Source: a bacterium | GTDB lineage: Bacteria; Verrucomicrobiota; Verrucomicrobiia; Limisphaerales; UBA11358 | DNA length: 64,000 nucleotides | NCBI GenBank assembly: GCA_021780905.1 | Contig: JAJXXW010000085.1 | Location: 22,158 to 86,157 of the forward strand | Reading direction: 5' to 3' | Shown here: positions 26,444 to 37,166 of the stretch, one piece after another | How the letters are laid out: the number at the start of each line of letters is the position of its first letter | Position numbering within the stretch: the first letter of the stretch is position 1 | The notes under the pieces: generated by a model | Databases searched by the model: none | Told to the model about the DNA's origin: nothing | What the model saw: only the letters and a program-made list of their open reading frames with translations | Program-made: the position numbers and the translations under genes

Positions 26444-27124
26444 TCAGGCGTTGGCAATCATACCGTCCACCAATTCAATGACGCGCGGCGCCAGCGCCGC
26501 CACCCGGGCATCGTGCGTGGCGATGACGAGCGTGGTCTGTTTTTCCGTCCGGAGCGACTGGAGGAGATCCATGATTTCGCCGCCGGTGTGCGAATCCAGA
26601 TTGCCCGTCGGCTCGTCGGCCAGCAGCAGCACCGGTTCGTTGATGAGCGCGCGGGCGATGGCCACGCGCTGCTGTTCGCCGCCGGAAAGTTCGGATGGCT
26701 TGTGGTCCAGCCGATCTTTCAGGCCGACCCGCGCCAGCAATTCCGTCGCGCGCGACCTAGCGACCGCCGGAGGAATCCGCGCGATGCGCGCCGTGAGACA
26801 GACATTCTCCAGCGCGCTCAACTCCGGCAACAGATGATACGATTGGAAAACAAAACCCACGCTGCGGTTGCGGAAATGCGTGAGCCTGCTCTCGGCGAAA
26901 CCCGACAGTTTTTGGCCGCAGAAAATGATTTCGCCGTCGTTCGGCGTGTCGAGGCCGCCGATGAGATGCAGCAACGTGCTCTTGCCGGCGCCAGATGCGC
27001 CGCGTAGCGCGAGGAAATCGCCGCGCGCGATCTCCAAGTCCACGCCGCGCAGGACCTCCAGCGAACGCCGGCCCATGACGTAGGTTTTGGTGAGTCCGCG
27101 GGCGGACAGCAGCAGTTCATTCAT
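26444..27124 (-). CDS. lolD: Lipoprotein-releasing ABC transporter ATPase
   Basis: 226 residues. Walker [11 protein letters not shown]-loop [11 protein letters not shown], signature [15 protein letters not shown] and Walker [12 protein letters not shown], then the His switch in VIATHDARV. With the permease next to it (overlap of 8 bp) it forms a LolCDE-type or MacB-like complex that releases lipoproteins from the inner membrane. Located on the cytoplasmic face. Its order (permease, ATPase) matches lolC-lolD. Confidence 0.93.
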   Translation of the reverse strand: MNELLLSARGLTKTYVMGRRSLEVLRGVDLEIARGDFLALRGASGAGKSTLLHLIGGLDTPNDGEIIFCGQKLSGFAESRLTHFRNRSVGFVFQSYHLLPELSALENVCLTARIARIPPAVARSRATELLARVGLKDRLDHKPSELSGGEQQRVAIARALINEPVLLLADEPTGNLDSHTGGEIMDLLQSLRTEKQTTLVIATHDARVAALAPRVIELVDGMIANA

Positions 27125-28391
27125 AACGCAACGCCTCCACCGGTTTCAAGCGGCCCGCGCGGATGGCCGGCAGCACGCCGCCGAGCACGCAGATGACGAA
27201 TGAGCTGACACAGATGATCGCCACGTCCCGCGGCGCAATGACTGCGGGCAGTTCGCCAAAGCCATAGACGGATGCGGGAAACAGTTCAAAGCCGGTCAGG
27301 CGGTTCATGAAATGCAGAAATTCGTTGCGATACGCCAGCGCCAGCATTCCCAGGCCGAGACCGGACGCCACGCCGATGACGCCGATGATGCCGCTCTGGC
27401 CAAGAAAGATGCCGGAGATTTGCAGGTTTGACGCGCCGAGCGCCTTGAGCATCCCGATCTCGCGCGTTTTCTGAACCACGAAAGTGATTTGCGCGCTCAA
27501 GATGCACAGCGCGGCCACCAGCACGATGAAAAACAGCAGGTAGAACATGACGTTTTTCTCGACGATGAGCGCGTTGAGGATGCCGGAATTCTGTTCCATC
27601 CAGGTTGAAATCACATAGTCGCCGCCCAGCGCCCGGCTCAATTCGATTTTCACCGCGCCGGCCTGATACGGATCGTTCAGCATGATGAACAAACCGTGGA
27701 CCGAGTCATTCAGGTCATACAAATCCTGCGCGTTGTCCAGCGACGTCACAATGACGCGGGCGTTGTATTCGTAATAGCCGGCGTCGAAGATGCCGCGCAC
27801 CTCGTAATCATCCGGCAGAATCGCCTCGTCGCTCTGGTGGTCGTGTGCGGCCTTCATTCTCTTGATTTCACGCGCGGAATAAATCGAAAGATGATCGCCC
27901 ACCGCAAGATGCAGGTTGCTGGCAAAATCCACGCCCACGATCAGGCCGCGCCCACTCAAATCAAATTTTCCTTCCACCAAGTCATGCGGCAGATTGCTGA
28001 TTTTCCCCTCCGTCACCGGATCAATGCCGCGGAGCATCGGCGCGTCCTGGAGCGTGGCATGGTTCGTGTCGCCGGTTGTCTCCACGAGCACCGGGCCGAA
28101 CACAAACGGAGAAACGCCGCGGACATGCTGGTTTTGCGAAATGGTTTTGGCGACCGCCGCATAATTCTTCATCGTCGTGCCGAACTGCGCGACAGTGAGA
28201 TGCGCGTTGAAGCCGAGAATCTTGTCGCGCAGGTCATGGTCGAACCCGCTCATGACGCTGATGACGATGATCAGCACCGCCACGCCCAGCGCCACGCCGA
28301 GGATGGAGATGAGCGTGATGACCGAGACAAACGTCCGTTTGGGCCGCAGATAACGCAGCGCGAGGAAAAGTTCAAACGGCAGTCGAGACAT
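27117..28391 (-). CDS. lolC: Lipoprotein-releasing ABC transporter permease
   Basis: 424 residues from ATG 28391 (MSRLPFELFLALRYL); an upstream ATG at 28484 has no homology support. One TM near the N-terminus (VITLISILGVALGVAVLIIVI), a ~230-residue periplasmic domain, and three TM helices at the C-terminus with the FtsX-type core (FIVLVAALCILSAQITFVVQKTREIGMLKALG). RxxEIG(M/L)LKALGA is the coupling motif. Only one permease is present, so it may work as a homodimer (LolF-like). The gene ends overlapping lolD. Confidence 0.9.
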   Translation of the reverse strand: MSRLPFELFLALRYLRPKRTFVSVITLISILGVALGVAVLIIVISVMSGFDHDLRDKILGFNAHLTVAQFGTTMKNYAAVAKTISQNQHVRGVSPFVFGPVLVETTGDTNHATLQDAPMLRGIDPVTEGKISNLPHDLVEGKFDLSGRGLIVGVDFASNLHLAVGDHLSIYSAREIKRMKAAHDHQSDEAILPDDYEVRGIFDAGYYEYNARVIVTSLDNAQDLYDLNDSVHGLFIMLNDPYQAGAVKIELSRALGGDYVISTWMEQNSGILNALIVEKNVMFYLLFFIVLVAALCILSAQITFVVQKTREIGMLKALGASNLQISGIFLGQSGIIGVIGVASGLGLGMLALAYRNEFLHFMNRLTGFELFPASVYGFGELPAVIAPRDVAIICVSSFVICVLGGVLPAIRAGRLKPVEALRYE

Positions 28392-28684
28392 CGGCAAAGC
28401 GTAAAGACGCGGCCTGACGGTGTCAATTTTTGCTGATGAGGATTTCAGCAGGGCCGGCCTTTCACCGACTGTTTGCCAGGTCAACGATGCCGCACCAGGA
28501 AATTTGCTTTACAATCCGCCGGGGACGTGGAAATTGGAGTGACTCGCACAACCGGCACGGAAAATTCAACCACGATTATTTCAACCGCCATGCGCCGATT
28601 GCAGAATCGTTCTAATAAGCAGCCGCTTGGCGTGTCTAATCGGCGGGACGTCATGTTAAAATCGTTCACCGCCCCAAAATACTT

Positions 28685-30133
28685 ATGAAAAAACTGACTC
28701 CGATGTTTCTGTTTTCCCTCGTGTCCGCGGCCGTCGGCTTGACGGCGAATGCCGAACCCGCGCTGACCATCTACAACCAGAACTTTGCCGTCGTGCGCGA
28801 CACCGTGCCGCTCGACCTGAAGGCCGGCGCGAACGCCGTCGTCTATTCCGGCGCCACCGCGCAGGTGGAACCGGATTCAGTGATTCTGCGCGATCCCAGC
28901 GGCAAACATTCGCTGCAAATCCTCGAACAGAATTACCGCAACGATCCCGTGTCGCAGGAATTGCTGCTCTCGCTGTTCGAGGGCAAGACAATTGATTTTG
29001 AAAAAATGCGGCTGAAAGACAACACGCAGGTCACGGACATCATTCACGGCAAGGTCATCCGCAGCGGCTTCGTGCCCGGCGGCGGCAACGAACAGCCCAT
29101 CATCGAAGTGAACGGCAAACTGCAATTTTCCCTGCCGGGCCAGCCGCTGTTTCCCGACCTCGGCAATGACACGATTCTCAAGCCGGCGTTCAACTGGCTG
29201 TTGCAATCGGACAAGTCCGGCGTGTTCGACGCGGAAGTCGGCTACGTCACCGGCGGCTTCGACTGGAGCGCGAGCTACAATCTCGTTTCGCCCGAAAAAG
29301 GCGATTACTGTGATTTCGTCGGCTGGATCACGATGAACAACACCAGCGGCAAGACGTTTGAGAACGCCAAGATCAAGCTGATGGCCGGCGACGTGAACAA
29401 AATTCAGCCGCAAAACCGGCCGATGCTGATGATGAGAGCGATGTCGGCGATGCCAATGGCCGACCAAGCGCCCGCCGTCAGCGAGAAAGCCTTCGACGAA
29501 TTTCATCTTTACAGCATCGCCCGCGAAACGACCCTGCACGACCACGAGACGAAGCAGGTGGAATTTGTCCACGCGGAGAAAATGTATGCGCCGACGATTT
29601 ACGTCTATGACGGCGCGGAAGGCTACCGCTTTTACGGACTGAATTACGACCAGGGTTACGGCCAGTCCGGCAACAAAAAAATCGCCGTCATGCGCGAGTT
29701 CAACAACGCCGAAACCAATCAGCTCGGCATCGCGCTGCCCGCCGGCAAGCTGCGCTTCTATCGCCGGGATGCCGACGCGCAGTTGCAGTTCGTCGGCGAG
29801 AACACCATTGACCACACGCCGCGCAAGGAATCGGTGCGCGTCACCACTGGAAATGCTTTTGACCTCGTCGGCGAACGCAAGCAGACGAACTTTCGTGTGG
29901 ACACCGCCGACAAATGGATTGACGAGTCGTTTGAAATCAAGCTGCGCAACCGCAAGAAAACCGACGTGGTGGAAATCCGCGTCGTCGAGCATCTCTACCG
30001 GTGGAGCAACTGGGAGATCACCGCCAAGTCGGATGACTTCATCAAGAAAGATTCGCAGACCATTGAGTTCCGCGTGCCGGTGAAGCCGGACGAGGAAAAG
30101 GCCGTGACCTACACCGTGCATTATTCGTGGTGA
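28685..30133 (+). CDS. Secreted DUF4139-type protein
   Basis: 482 residues with a signal peptide (MKKLTPMFLFSLVSAAVGL, cleavage after TANA). A first domain (ALTIYNQNFAVVRDTVPLDLKAG) is followed by a beta-rich domain of the DUF4139/mucoidy-inhibitor A kind, ending in VVEIRVVEHLYRWSNWEI and KAVTYTVHYSW. Function is unknown; relatives are envelope proteins. A short Met-rich patch (PMLMMRAMSAMPMAD) lies mid-protein near residue 247. The start is ATG 28685, the upstream region carries no gene. Confidence 0.8.
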   Translation: MKKLTPMFLFSLVSAAVGLTANAEPALTIYNQNFAVVRDTVPLDLKAGANAVVYSGATAQVEPDSVILRDPSGKHSLQILEQNYRNDPVSQELLLSLFEGKTIDFEKMRLKDNTQVTDIIHGKVIRSGFVPGGGNEQPIIEVNGKLQFSLPGQPLFPDLGNDTILKPAFNWLLQSDKSGVFDAEVGYVTGGFDWSASYNLVSPEKGDYCDFVGWITMNNTSGKTFENAKIKLMAGDVNKIQPQNRPMLMMRAMSAMPMADQAPAVSEKAFDEFHLYSIARETTLHDHETKQVEFVHAEKMYAPTIYVYDGAEGYRFYGLNYDQGYGQSGNKKIAVMREFNNAETNQLGIALPAGKLRFYRRDADAQLQFVGENTIDHTPRKESVRVTTGNAFDLVGERKQTNFRVDTADKWIDESFEIKLRNRKKTDVVEIRVVEHLYRWSNWEITAKSDDFIKKDSQTIEFRVPVKPDEEKAVTYTVHYSW

Positions 30134-30282
30134 CGACTCCCGCTCTTGGTTGAACTTGCGGCAGGTTGAAATATTTCTCGTGGTTCAAATCAGATGGACA
30201 ATCGGCGGCTACGAATTATGCTCGGGCCGTGAACCATTTTGCCCGATAAATACGCGCCCCAATTTTTCAACAATTCAAACTC

Positions 30283-31623
30283 ATGAAAAAACTTCGCCGT
30301 CATTCTTTCCTCTCCGTCACCCTTCTCGCCGTGGTCATCGCCCTGCAGTTGCCAGGCGCGGTGCGGGCAGCCGACTACGAGCCGAAGCCGACGAATTCTT
30401 ATTTCCTCAAGTTCAATCCGCGCCAGGCTCCGGCTCCCGGCCCGTTGCTGCTCAAAGCAGGCGACAAGCTCGCCATCATTGGCGATTCAATCACGGAGCA
30501 GAAAATGTATTCCCGCCTCATTGAGACTTACCTGACGGCATGTGTGCCCGAACTCAAGATCACCGCGCGGCAATTCGGCTGGAGTGGCGAAACCGCCGAG
30601 GGTTTTCTCAAGCGCATGACCAATGATTGCCTGCGCTTCGAGCCGACCGTCGCGACGCTCTGCTACGGCATGAACGATCACCGTTACCGCACCTTCGACG
30701 TGGTGAACTCCCGGTGGTATGTGAAAAATTATTCCGCCGTGGTGGCCGGTTTGGAAAGCATCGGAACGCGCGTGGTGCTCGGTTCGCCGGGCTGCGTCGG
30801 CAAGGTGCCGGCCTGGACTCATTCCAATGCCTATACGCTCGATGAACTGAACATCAATCTCCTGGCCTTTCGGGATCTGGACATTGACATTGCGAACCAA
30901 TTAGGCGCCCGCTTTGCCGACGTTTTCTGGCCGATGTTCACGGCCGGTTATGAAGGACAGTCGCGCTACGGCACCGAGGAAAATCGCTACATGATTTCGG
31001 GCAAGGACGGGGTGCATCCGGGTTGGGCCGGTCATTTGGTGATGGCCTACGCTTTCCTCCGGGCGATGGGACTCGACGGCGACCTGGGCACGCTGACCGT
31101 GGATCTCGGCGCGCAAACCGCCACCGCCACCGCCGGGCATACGGTGGAAAGTTTCAAGGACAACACGCTGACCGTCGTGAGCACCAAATATCCGTTTTGC
31201 GCCGGCGGTGAAACCAACAGCGACAATTCCGTCCGCTCCGGTGCCACGCTGGTTCCGTTTTTTGAAGAACTGAGCCGGTTCCGCCTCGTGGTTCAGAATG
31301 CCAGCGCCGCGCGGTATCAAATCATCTGGGGCAACACGACGAACAGCTACACGGCGGCACAGCTCGCCAGCGGGGTGAATCTCGCCGCCGACTTCGTGGA
31401 CAATCCGTTTTGCGACGCGTTCAAGCGGGTGGATGAGGCGGTGGCGGCCAAACAAGCTTACGAAACCACCCAGATCAAAACGGTTTTCCACGGCAAGGAA
31501 GCCAAAGCCGACATGGACAAGGCCGTCGCCGACACCGAAGCCGTGCGCGCTCCGCTGGCCCAAGGCATTGCCGCCGCAATGGTGCCGGTGCGGCACCGCA
31601 TCGTCATTCAAGCGCTGCCGTAA
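30283..31623 (+). CDS. Secreted SGNH/GDSL-type hydrolase
   Basis: 446 residues. Signal peptide (MKKLRRHSFLSVTLLAVVI..., cleaved after VRA). Block I GDSITEQ with the catalytic Ser (~res 67), block III GMNDHRYR, and block V DGVHPGWAGH with the Asp/His pair (~res 247). The C-terminal 170 residues form a beta-rich/helical extension (TVDLGAQTATATAGH ...). SGNH enzymes deacetylate or de-esterify polysaccharides and lipids; an acetyl- or sugar esterase is likely. It is followed by a strong bidirectional terminator. Confidence 0.86.
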   Translation: MKKLRRHSFLSVTLLAVVIALQLPGAVRAADYEPKPTNSYFLKFNPRQAPAPGPLLLKAGDKLAIIGDSITEQKMYSRLIETYLTACVPELKITARQFGWSGETAEGFLKRMTNDCLRFEPTVATLCYGMNDHRYRTFDVVNSRWYVKNYSAVVAGLESIGTRVVLGSPGCVGKVPAWTHSNAYTLDELNINLLAFRDLDIDIANQLGARFADVFWPMFTAGYEGQSRYGTEENRYMISGKDGVHPGWAGHLVMAYAFLRAMGLDGDLGTLTVDLGAQTATATAGHTVESFKDNTLTVVSTKYPFCAGGETNSDNSVRSGATLVPFFEELSRFRLVVQNASAARYQIIWGNTTNSYTAAQLASGVNLAADFVDNPFCDAFKRVDEAVAAKQAYETTQIKTVFHGKEAKADMDKAVADTEAVRAPLAQGIAAAMVPVRHRIVIQALP

Positions 31624-31642
31624 TCGCGATTCAAAAAGAAAG

Positions 31643-31669
31643 GAGCCGCGCAAAAGGTTTGCGCGGCTC
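31643..31669. terminator. Bidirectional hairpin between SGNH hydrolase and smc
   Basis: A 12-bp perfect stem, GAGCCGCGCAAA (31643-31654) with TTTGCGCGGCTC (31658-31669), and a 3-nt loop. On the plus strand it is followed by AACTTTTA; on the minus strand by CTTTCTTTTT. It lies between the two convergent genes, so it can end both transcripts. Confidence 0.75.
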
Positions 31670-31692
31670 AACTTTTAGAGTCTGGCCGTGAA

Positions 31693-34600
31693 CTACGCAG
31701 CCACCGGCGCGGAATTCTCCGGCAACAGCGGGGTTTCCTCCGCCTTGTGGAATTTCACGCTGACGATCTTGCTCACGCCGTGTTCCTGCATGGTCACGCC
31801 GTAAAGCACGTCGGCCATGCCGATGGTGCGCTTGTTGTGCGTGATGATGATGAACTGCGAGTGCGCGAGGAACCGCTGCAAAATCTTTACGAAACGGATG
31901 ACGTTGGATTCGTCGAGCGGCGCGTCCAATTCGTCCAGCACGCAGAACGGACTGGGCTTGACCTGGTAGATGGAGAACAGCAGCGACACGGCCACCATCG
32001 TCTGTTCGCCGCCGGACAGCAGCGAGATACTTTGCAACTGCTTGCCGGGCGGGCGCGCGACGATTTCAATGCCGCTTTCCAGCACGTCGTTTTCGTCCGA
32101 CAAAATCAGGTCCGCCTTGCCACCGCCAAAAACATCTACGAACATCAGCCGGAAATTGTCGCGGATCTTCTCGAACGTCTCGACGAACATCTGGCGCGTC
32201 TGGGTATTGATGCGGGTGATGATTTCCAAAAGCTGGGTCTTGGCGTTCACCAGGTCGTCATACTGCTGCGACAGGAATTGATGGCGCTGTTCCGTTTCCT
32301 CATATTCCTCGATGGCCACCAGGTTGACCGGTCCCATCTCGTCAATCTTCTGTTGCAGCGCTTCGACTTGCTGGCTCACGGCCGTCCAATCCGTCGCCGC
32401 GCCGGCCGCCGCCATTTGTTCCGGCGTCAGCGTCTCGACCTTGGCCGGACCTTCGTCGGCATAGGTGATGGTGATGCACTCGCTGCGGATGTCGTCGAGA
32501 TTCAGGTGGTATTTCTCGCGCACCTTGTCGCGCAGATTTTGCACGGACATGTTGCGCTGCGCGAGTTCCACGTCGAGCGCGCCGCGCTGGTTTTGTAATT
32601 CCGTCAACCGGCTGCGCTGCGTGCGCAAACGTTCGTCGCGCTGCGCAATCTCGGCTTCCTGCGAATTTTTCCGGCCAATCGTCTCCGCCGTCTGCGCGCT
32701 GACCTGCTCGCGCTCGTGCTGCAAACGCTCAATCTTCGCCTGCGAATCCTGAATTTCCGATTCCGCCTGTTCCTTGCGCGAAACAAACGAGGAACATTCG
32801 TTGCGCCGTGCCTCAACCAACTGCGCGAGTTCGCGCAACCGCTGTTCCAGCGCCGTGCGCTGCTGGCGGAAGGACGAAGCGAGTTGTTCGTCGGAAGCGA
32901 GCGCGACTTTGCTTTCGGTCAACGCGGCATTAGCGGCGTCGCGCGCCTGACGGAGATTTTCCAATTCCGTCGTCAGAGCGGCGACCTGCTCCTGTGCGGT
33001 GCGTTCGCGCGTTTCGAGGTCGTTCAAACGAACCGCGAGCGCCTCGCGTTTCTGCAAACCTTCGCGTTCCTGCGCGGCGAGGCTTTCAACCTCGAACATG
33101 ACCGTCTCAATTTTCTGGCCCAGCAGCCGCGAAGAATTTTGCAGCGCCTTGAATTCACCTTCGCGCGTGGCGATGGCCACTTCCTGCTGGCGCAATTCTG
33201 TCTGTGCCTGCTGCAAGCTCGCCGACAATTCTGTTTGCTCGCTCAACAGCGCGCCGCGCTTCCGGCTGGCTTCTTCAACACGCTGCTGCAATTCGGTGAG
33301 TTCCGCCTGCAATTCGGTGATTTGATTTTTGCGACCGAGAATTGAACTGGGCGCTTTGCCGTTGGCGCTGCCGTTCAAATAGCCGCCGGTGTAAATGCCG
33401 TGCCGATTCAGCAGTTCGCCGTGCATCGTCACGAAATCGCAGCCGGCGTGGCCGTTCTGGATTTGCGCGGTCGCGGTGCCGAGATCGGACGCGATGAACG
33501 TGCGGCCCAGCAGCGATTTCAGCAGCGGTTCCACGGTCGGTTCGGCGTGAATCACGCTCATGGCGTGAACGATCTGGCCGGATTGCAATTCATTCACCGG
33601 GCCGGCGGCCGGTGCCATGTCGCCTTCAAAAGCAAGCTGGTTCGCATCTTTGTATTGCTGGAACGACAGCGCCGCGACGCTCGCGCGGCCGGATTTGTTG
33701 GCGTTCAGGTCCGCCAGAATTTCCTGCGCGGACGACGGCTGCTCGGTGAGCACGAGTTGGAGATTGTGCCCCAGCGCATTTTCCACGGCCGTCACAAATT
33801 GGTCAGGCACGCGGATGCGATCCGCGAGCGAGCCAATGACCGAACGCGATTGCCGCAGTGCCGCGACCGCGCCGGCGTCGAAACCTTCGTGCGAACCTTC
33901 GAGTTGTTCAAGCACATGCAGGCGCGAACGCTTTTCGGCTTGGTGCTGCAAAAATTTATCCTGTTCCTGCGATGAAACCTGCAATTCGGTCTGTAATTCC
34001 TTCAGCCGATTCTGCCGCTGCTCCACGGAACCGCGCGTGGTGGCGACGTTGAGCTTTTCCAGTTCAACGCTCGCGGTGAATTCCTGCAACCGCGCTTCGA
34101 GCCGCACGCGCTCTTCTTCCAGCTGCACTTTTTCGGCGGACAATTTTTCCAGCCGGACGACGTTGCCCTGCTTCTGGAGATCGAGCGCGGACAGTTCATT
34201 GCGAACTCGCGACAAATCCTGCGCGGCGGCAAACGCGGCGGACTGCGCCTGGCGCAACTGCTCCTGCCGTTCGCGCAAATCGTCTTCGATCTTCTGCAAC
34301 GCCTCGCGCTTGGCCTGCAAATTCTCCTTGTGCTGCGTCAGCGCGGTTTCGGCAGCGGTGAGCCGCTCGGTGACGGTAAGCAGTTCGGACGACGCGGCGT
34401 GGCACCGCTCCTCGGCCTGGGCGATTTCGGCAAGCGCCTTGGCGTTTTGCGATTCGATTTCGTGCAGCCGTTCCTGATTGAAATGGATGCGGCTTTCGTT
34501 GCGGTCGGCCTCTGCCTTCAATTCCAGTCCGCGTTGCTGCTGCGCGGCGACTTCGTGTTCGAGTTCTGAAAGATGTTCGCGCAGCTTGGCGATTTCATTT

Positions 34601-35415
34601 TCAAAACGCAGAATGTCGTTTGAGCCGGTCTCGATTTCTTTGCGCAGATTTTCGACGGCGGAATTTTTCTCGGCGATTTCCGATTGCAGCACGTCAAACT
34701 GATGCCGCGCAAGTTGTGTGTCAAGATGTTGAAGTTCCTGCGAAATTTGTTTGTAGCGACGCGCCTTGCCGGCCTGGCGCTGGAGCGAACCGATTTGCCG
34801 TTTCACTTCCTTGATCGTGTCGGCGATGCGCAGCAGATTTTGCTCGGTGTATTCCAGTTTGCGCAGCGATTCTTTTTTCTGCGATTTGAATTTCGTGATG
34901 CCGGCGGCTTCCTCGAAAATCATCCGGCGGTCTTCCGGTTTGCTGGAAAGAATCTGCGTGATGTGGCCCTGCGCCAAAATGCTGTAGCTCGTGCGCCCGA
35001 TGCCAGTGCCCATGAACAGTTGCTGGATGTCCTTGAGCCGGCACGGCGTGCGGTTCAGAAAATATTCGCTGCCGCCGTCGCGAAAAATCCGGCGCGTAAG
35101 CGTCACTTCGTCGTAGGAAACTTCAACCCCCGCCGCCTTCAAACTTTCTTCGCCGACACCGCCAAGCGTGAGCGAAACTTCGCCCATCCCCATCGGCTTG
35201 CGGCCGTCGGTGCCGTTGAAAATCACATCGGCCATTTCGCCGCCGCGCAACGCCTTGGCCGACTGCTCGCCGAGCACCCAGCGGATGGCGTCCGAGACGT
35301 TGGACTTGCCGCAGCCGTTCGGCCCGACGATGGCGGTGACGCCGGGCTGAAAATTCAGCGCCGTCTTGTCGGCGAAAGACTTAAAGCCAAAAACTGTAAG
35401 ATTTTTGAGATACAT
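31693..35415 (-). CDS. smc: Chromosome partition protein SMC
   Basis: 1240 residues. N-terminal head: [13 protein letters not shown] and Walker [11 protein letters not shown]; arginine-finger and signature parts follow; long coiled coils (~170-510 and ~680-1000) flank a hinge ([14 protein letters not shown] to the glycine-rich [11 protein letters not shown]). The C-terminal head has signature [15 protein letters not shown] and Walker [16 protein letters not shown]. Condenses and segregates the chromosome with ScpA/ScpB. Start at ATG 35415 because homology begins there; an upstream ATG at 35445 adds ten residues. Long heptads are rich in Gln/Glu/Arg. Confidence 0.96.
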   Translation of the reverse strand: MYLKNLTVFGFKSFADKTALNFQPGVTAIVGPNGCGKSNVSDAIRWVLGEQSAKALRGGEMADVIFNGTDGRKPMGMGEVSLTLGGVGEESLKAAGVEVSYDEVTLTRRIFRDGGSEYFLNRTPCRLKDIQQLFMGTGIGRTSYSILAQGHITQILSSKPEDRRMIFEEAAGITKFKSQKKESLRKLEYTEQNLLRIADTIKEVKRQIGSLQRQAGKARRYKQISQELQHLDTQLARHQFDVLQSEIAEKNSAVENLRKEIETGSNDILRFENEIAKLREHLSELEHEVAAQQQRGLELKAEADRNESRIHFNQERLHEIESQNAKALAEIAQAEERCHAASSELLTVTERLTAAETALTQHKENLQAKREALQKIEDDLRERQEQLRQAQSAAFAAAQDLSRVRNELSALDLQKQGNVVRLEKLSAEKVQLEEERVRLEARLQEFTASVELEKLNVATTRGSVEQRQNRLKELQTELQVSSQEQDKFLQHQAEKRSRLHVLEQLEGSHEGFDAGAVAALRQSRSVIGSLADRIRVPDQFVTAVENALGHNLQLVLTEQPSSAQEILADLNANKSGRASVAALSFQQYKDANQLAFEGDMAPAAGPVNELQSGQIVHAMSVIHAEPTVEPLLKSLLGRTFIASDLGTATAQIQNGHAGCDFVTMHGELLNRHGIYTGGYLNGSANGKAPSSILGRKNQITELQAELTELQQRVEEASRKRGALLSEQTELSASLQQAQTELRQQEVAIATREGEFKALQNSSRLLGQKIETVMFEVESLAAQEREGLQKREALAVRLNDLETRERTAQEQVAALTTELENLRQARDAANAALTESKVALASDEQLASSFRQQRTALEQRLRELAQLVEARRNECSSFVSRKEQAESEIQDSQAKIERLQHEREQVSAQTAETIGRKNSQEAEIAQRDERLRTQRSRLTELQNQRGALDVELAQRNMSVQNLRDKVREKYHLNLDDIRSECITITYADEGPAKVETLTPEQMAAAGAATDWTAVSQQVEALQQKIDEMGPVNLVAIEEYEETEQRHQFLSQQYDDLVNAKTQLLEIITRINTQTRQMFVETFEKIRDNFRLMFVDVFGGGKADLILSDENDVLESGIEIVARPPGKQLQSISLLSGGEQTMVAVSLLFSIYQVKPSPFCVLDELDAPLDESNVIRFVKILQRFLAHSQFIIITHNKRTIGMADVLYGVTMQEHGVSKIVSVKFHKAEETPLLPENSAPVAA

Positions 35416-35662
35416 AGCTCGTAAAACTTGCTTGCGGCAATCCAAACAAAGCGGTCGTTACATGTAAAGAGAAAACCACAATATGTTGTGCACAACCCCG
35501 ATTGTAGCGCAACTAATTGGTGAGGAACCGAGGCTTTTATTGCGCTAAAACCGTGCTTATACCGTTAATACACTTTCTCTTTAAGTCCAATCACCTTGTT
35601 CGTCAAATGAAATTTTGGCACGATTTTAAGCGAGAAATTGTGCGTGGGGGGGCGGGGTGCGC

Positions 35663-36418
35663 CTACTTGACCAAATTCATGAGCGGCGCAAGCCCTTGAA
35701 TCCGCACTTCCAATTTGTCGCCGGATTTGATCGGGCCGACACCGCTGGGCGTGCCGGTGAGAATCACGTCGCCGGGCAGCAGCGTCATGTTCGTGGAGAC
35801 GAAGCTGACGATTTGCGCCGGCTTGAAAATGAGTTCGCGCGTGTTTGAGTTCTGCCGGAGCTGGCCGTTCTGAAACTGCTGGATTTTAAGTTGCCCCGGA
35901 TCAATCTGGGTTTCGACGAACGGCCCAAGCGGTGTGAACGTGTCAAACGACTTGCACCGCGCCCATTGCGACTCGGCCTTCTGGATCGTGCGGTCACTGA
36001 TGTCCTGCGCGGCCGTGTAGCCAAAGATGTGGCGCGCGGCGGTGGCCGGCGAGACGTTGCAAGTTTTGCGGCCGATGACGATGGCGAGTTCCGCCTCGAA
36101 GTCCGTGCGATGTTCGGGAAATGGGATTTCAATCTTGCCGCCATCCGGCAACAGCGACGTGGTGGCCTTGAACCAGATCAACGGTTCCTTTGGCAACTCG
36201 CGGTTCATCTCGCGTGCGTGGTCGAGATAATTGATGCCGACGGCGATGACCTTGCTCGGCACGACCGGCACCAGCGTCTTGACGCCCCGGCGCGGCGTCG
36301 GCTGACGGTCAAAGGTCGGCGCGCCGAAGATGTCTCCGTGCGCGCGGAAAATCTCCCCCTCCACGACCTTCGCGTAAAACACGCTGGCGTCTTTGAAAAA
36401 CCGGCCGATGGCAGCCAT
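35663..36418 (-). CDS. Fumarylacetoacetate hydrolase family protein
   Basis: 251 residues. FAH fold with VGINYLDHAREMNRE, the metal-binding Glu/Asp pattern in FEAELAIVIG, FGYTAAQDISDRTIQ, and LTGTPSGVGPIKSGD near the end. Such enzymes hydrolyse or decarboxylate 2-keto-acids (2-hydroxyhepta-2,4-diene-1,7-dioate isomerase, fumarylpyruvate or acylpyruvate hydrolase, 2-keto-3-deoxy-L-fuconate hydrolase). The sugar-acid island is about 4 kb away but this gene is not in its operon. The exact substrate is open. Confidence 0.9.
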   Translation of the reverse strand: MAAIGRFFKDASVFYAKVVEGEIFRAHGDIFGAPTFDRQPTPRRGVKTLVPVVPSKVIAVGINYLDHAREMNRELPKEPLIWFKATTSLLPDGGKIEIPFPEHRTDFEAELAIVIGRKTCNVSPATAARHIFGYTAAQDISDRTIQKAESQWARCKSFDTFTPLGPFVETQIDPGQLKIQQFQNGQLRQNSNTRELIFKPAQIVSFVSTNMTLLPGDVILTGTPSGVGPIKSGDKLEVRIQGLAPLMNLVK

Positions 36419-36423
36419 ATAAC

Positions 36424-36509
36424 TTTGCGATTTTTGATTTGCGATTTACAATTGCCTGACCGGGGCAAGTTTGCCGCTTAAACCACGAATCGTAAATCGC
36501 AAATGCGAC
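36424..36509. repeat. Pair of opposed heptanucleotide tandem repeats in an intergenic gap
   Basis: TTTGCGA TTTTTGA TTTGCGA TTTACAA at 36424-36451 and ATCGTAA ATCGCAA ATGCGAC at 36489-36509. The second is an inverse copy of the first unit (TTGCGAT/ATCGCAA). The pair sits between divergent genes and could pair as an imperfect hairpin. Confidence 0.6.
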
Positions 36510-36545
36510 GGTTGCCGTTGGCAGGATTTACGCTACATTATCCCC

Positions 36546-36677
36546 ATGAACTGGCTGACGAAGCAGGAACAATTGATCATCTGCATTGTCATCGGGCTTT
36601 TGGTAACGGGACTGGCGGTGAAATTTTACCACGCCGCGCATCCCGCCACGCTGAGCCGCCAGCCAGCCAAACACTGA
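36546..36677 (+). CDS. Small single-TM protein
   Basis: 43 residues from ATG 36546: MNWLTKQEQLIICIVIGLLV, then a short tail YHAAHPATLSRQPAKH. One transmembrane helix near the N-terminus, with the LTxQEQ start seen in several small bacterial membrane proteins and ComEA-type N-termini. The next gene starts two bases after its stop. A longer frame beginning at 36471 has no better support. Confidence 0.6.
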   Translation: MNWLTKQEQLIICIVIGLLVTGLAVKFYHAAHPATLSRQPAKH

Positions 36678-36679
36678 TT

Positions 36680-37099
36680 ATGCAAGAAGTTAATTTTGAC
36701 GAAGCCGTGGATCATATCCTTGCACAGGACGAGCGGTTTCACCGCGATGCCTATGTTTTCATGCGCGAGGCGCTGGATTTCACCCAGAAGCTGGTCGGCC
36801 GGGAAAATCAGGGCAAGGTGCGCCACGTCACCGGCCAGGAACTGCTGGACGGCCTGCGCCAACACGCCCTGCTCCAGTTCGGCCCGATGGCCATCACCGT
36901 GTTTGAGGAATGGGGCATCCGCACCTGCCAGAACTTCGGTGAAATTGTGTTCAACATGGTAGAAATCGGGCTGCTGGCCAAAACCGAGAAAGACTCCCGG
37001 GACGACTTTCAAAACGGCTATGACTTCACCGAAGCTTTCTGCAAACCTTACTGGCCGAAAGCCCGCCGCCAAACGGAGGTCAAGTCCTCCGTGGCCTGA
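36680..37099 (+). CDS. Minf_1886-family protein
   Basis: 139 residues from ATG 36680 (MQEVNFDEAVDHILAQDERF). Conserved core: YVFMREALDFTQKL, HVTGQELLDGLRQHALLQFGPMAITVFEEWGI and GEIVFNMVEIGLL. This family is typical for Verrucomicrobia, Planctomycetes and related phyla; no function is established. No signal or TM helix, so cytoplasmic. It is coupled to the small TM gene upstream. Confidence 0.85.
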   Translation: MQEVNFDEAVDHILAQDERFHRDAYVFMREALDFTQKLVGRENQGKVRHVTGQELLDGLRQHALLQFGPMAITVFEEWGIRTCQNFGEIVFNMVEIGLLAKTEKDSRDDFQNGYDFTEAFCKPYWPKARRQTEVKSSVA

Positions 37100-37166
37100 A
37101 TCCGCTTCCCGCCGATGAGAATTGCATTGCCCCGGCGCGATTCCCGTCTATTTTTCCCGCCCGAAC

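Noticed and set aside
35616..35631. Sigma-54 promoter (TGGCAC) upstream of the small genes at 35.6 kb
   Set aside because: The -12 half (TTGC) is not at the right distance.
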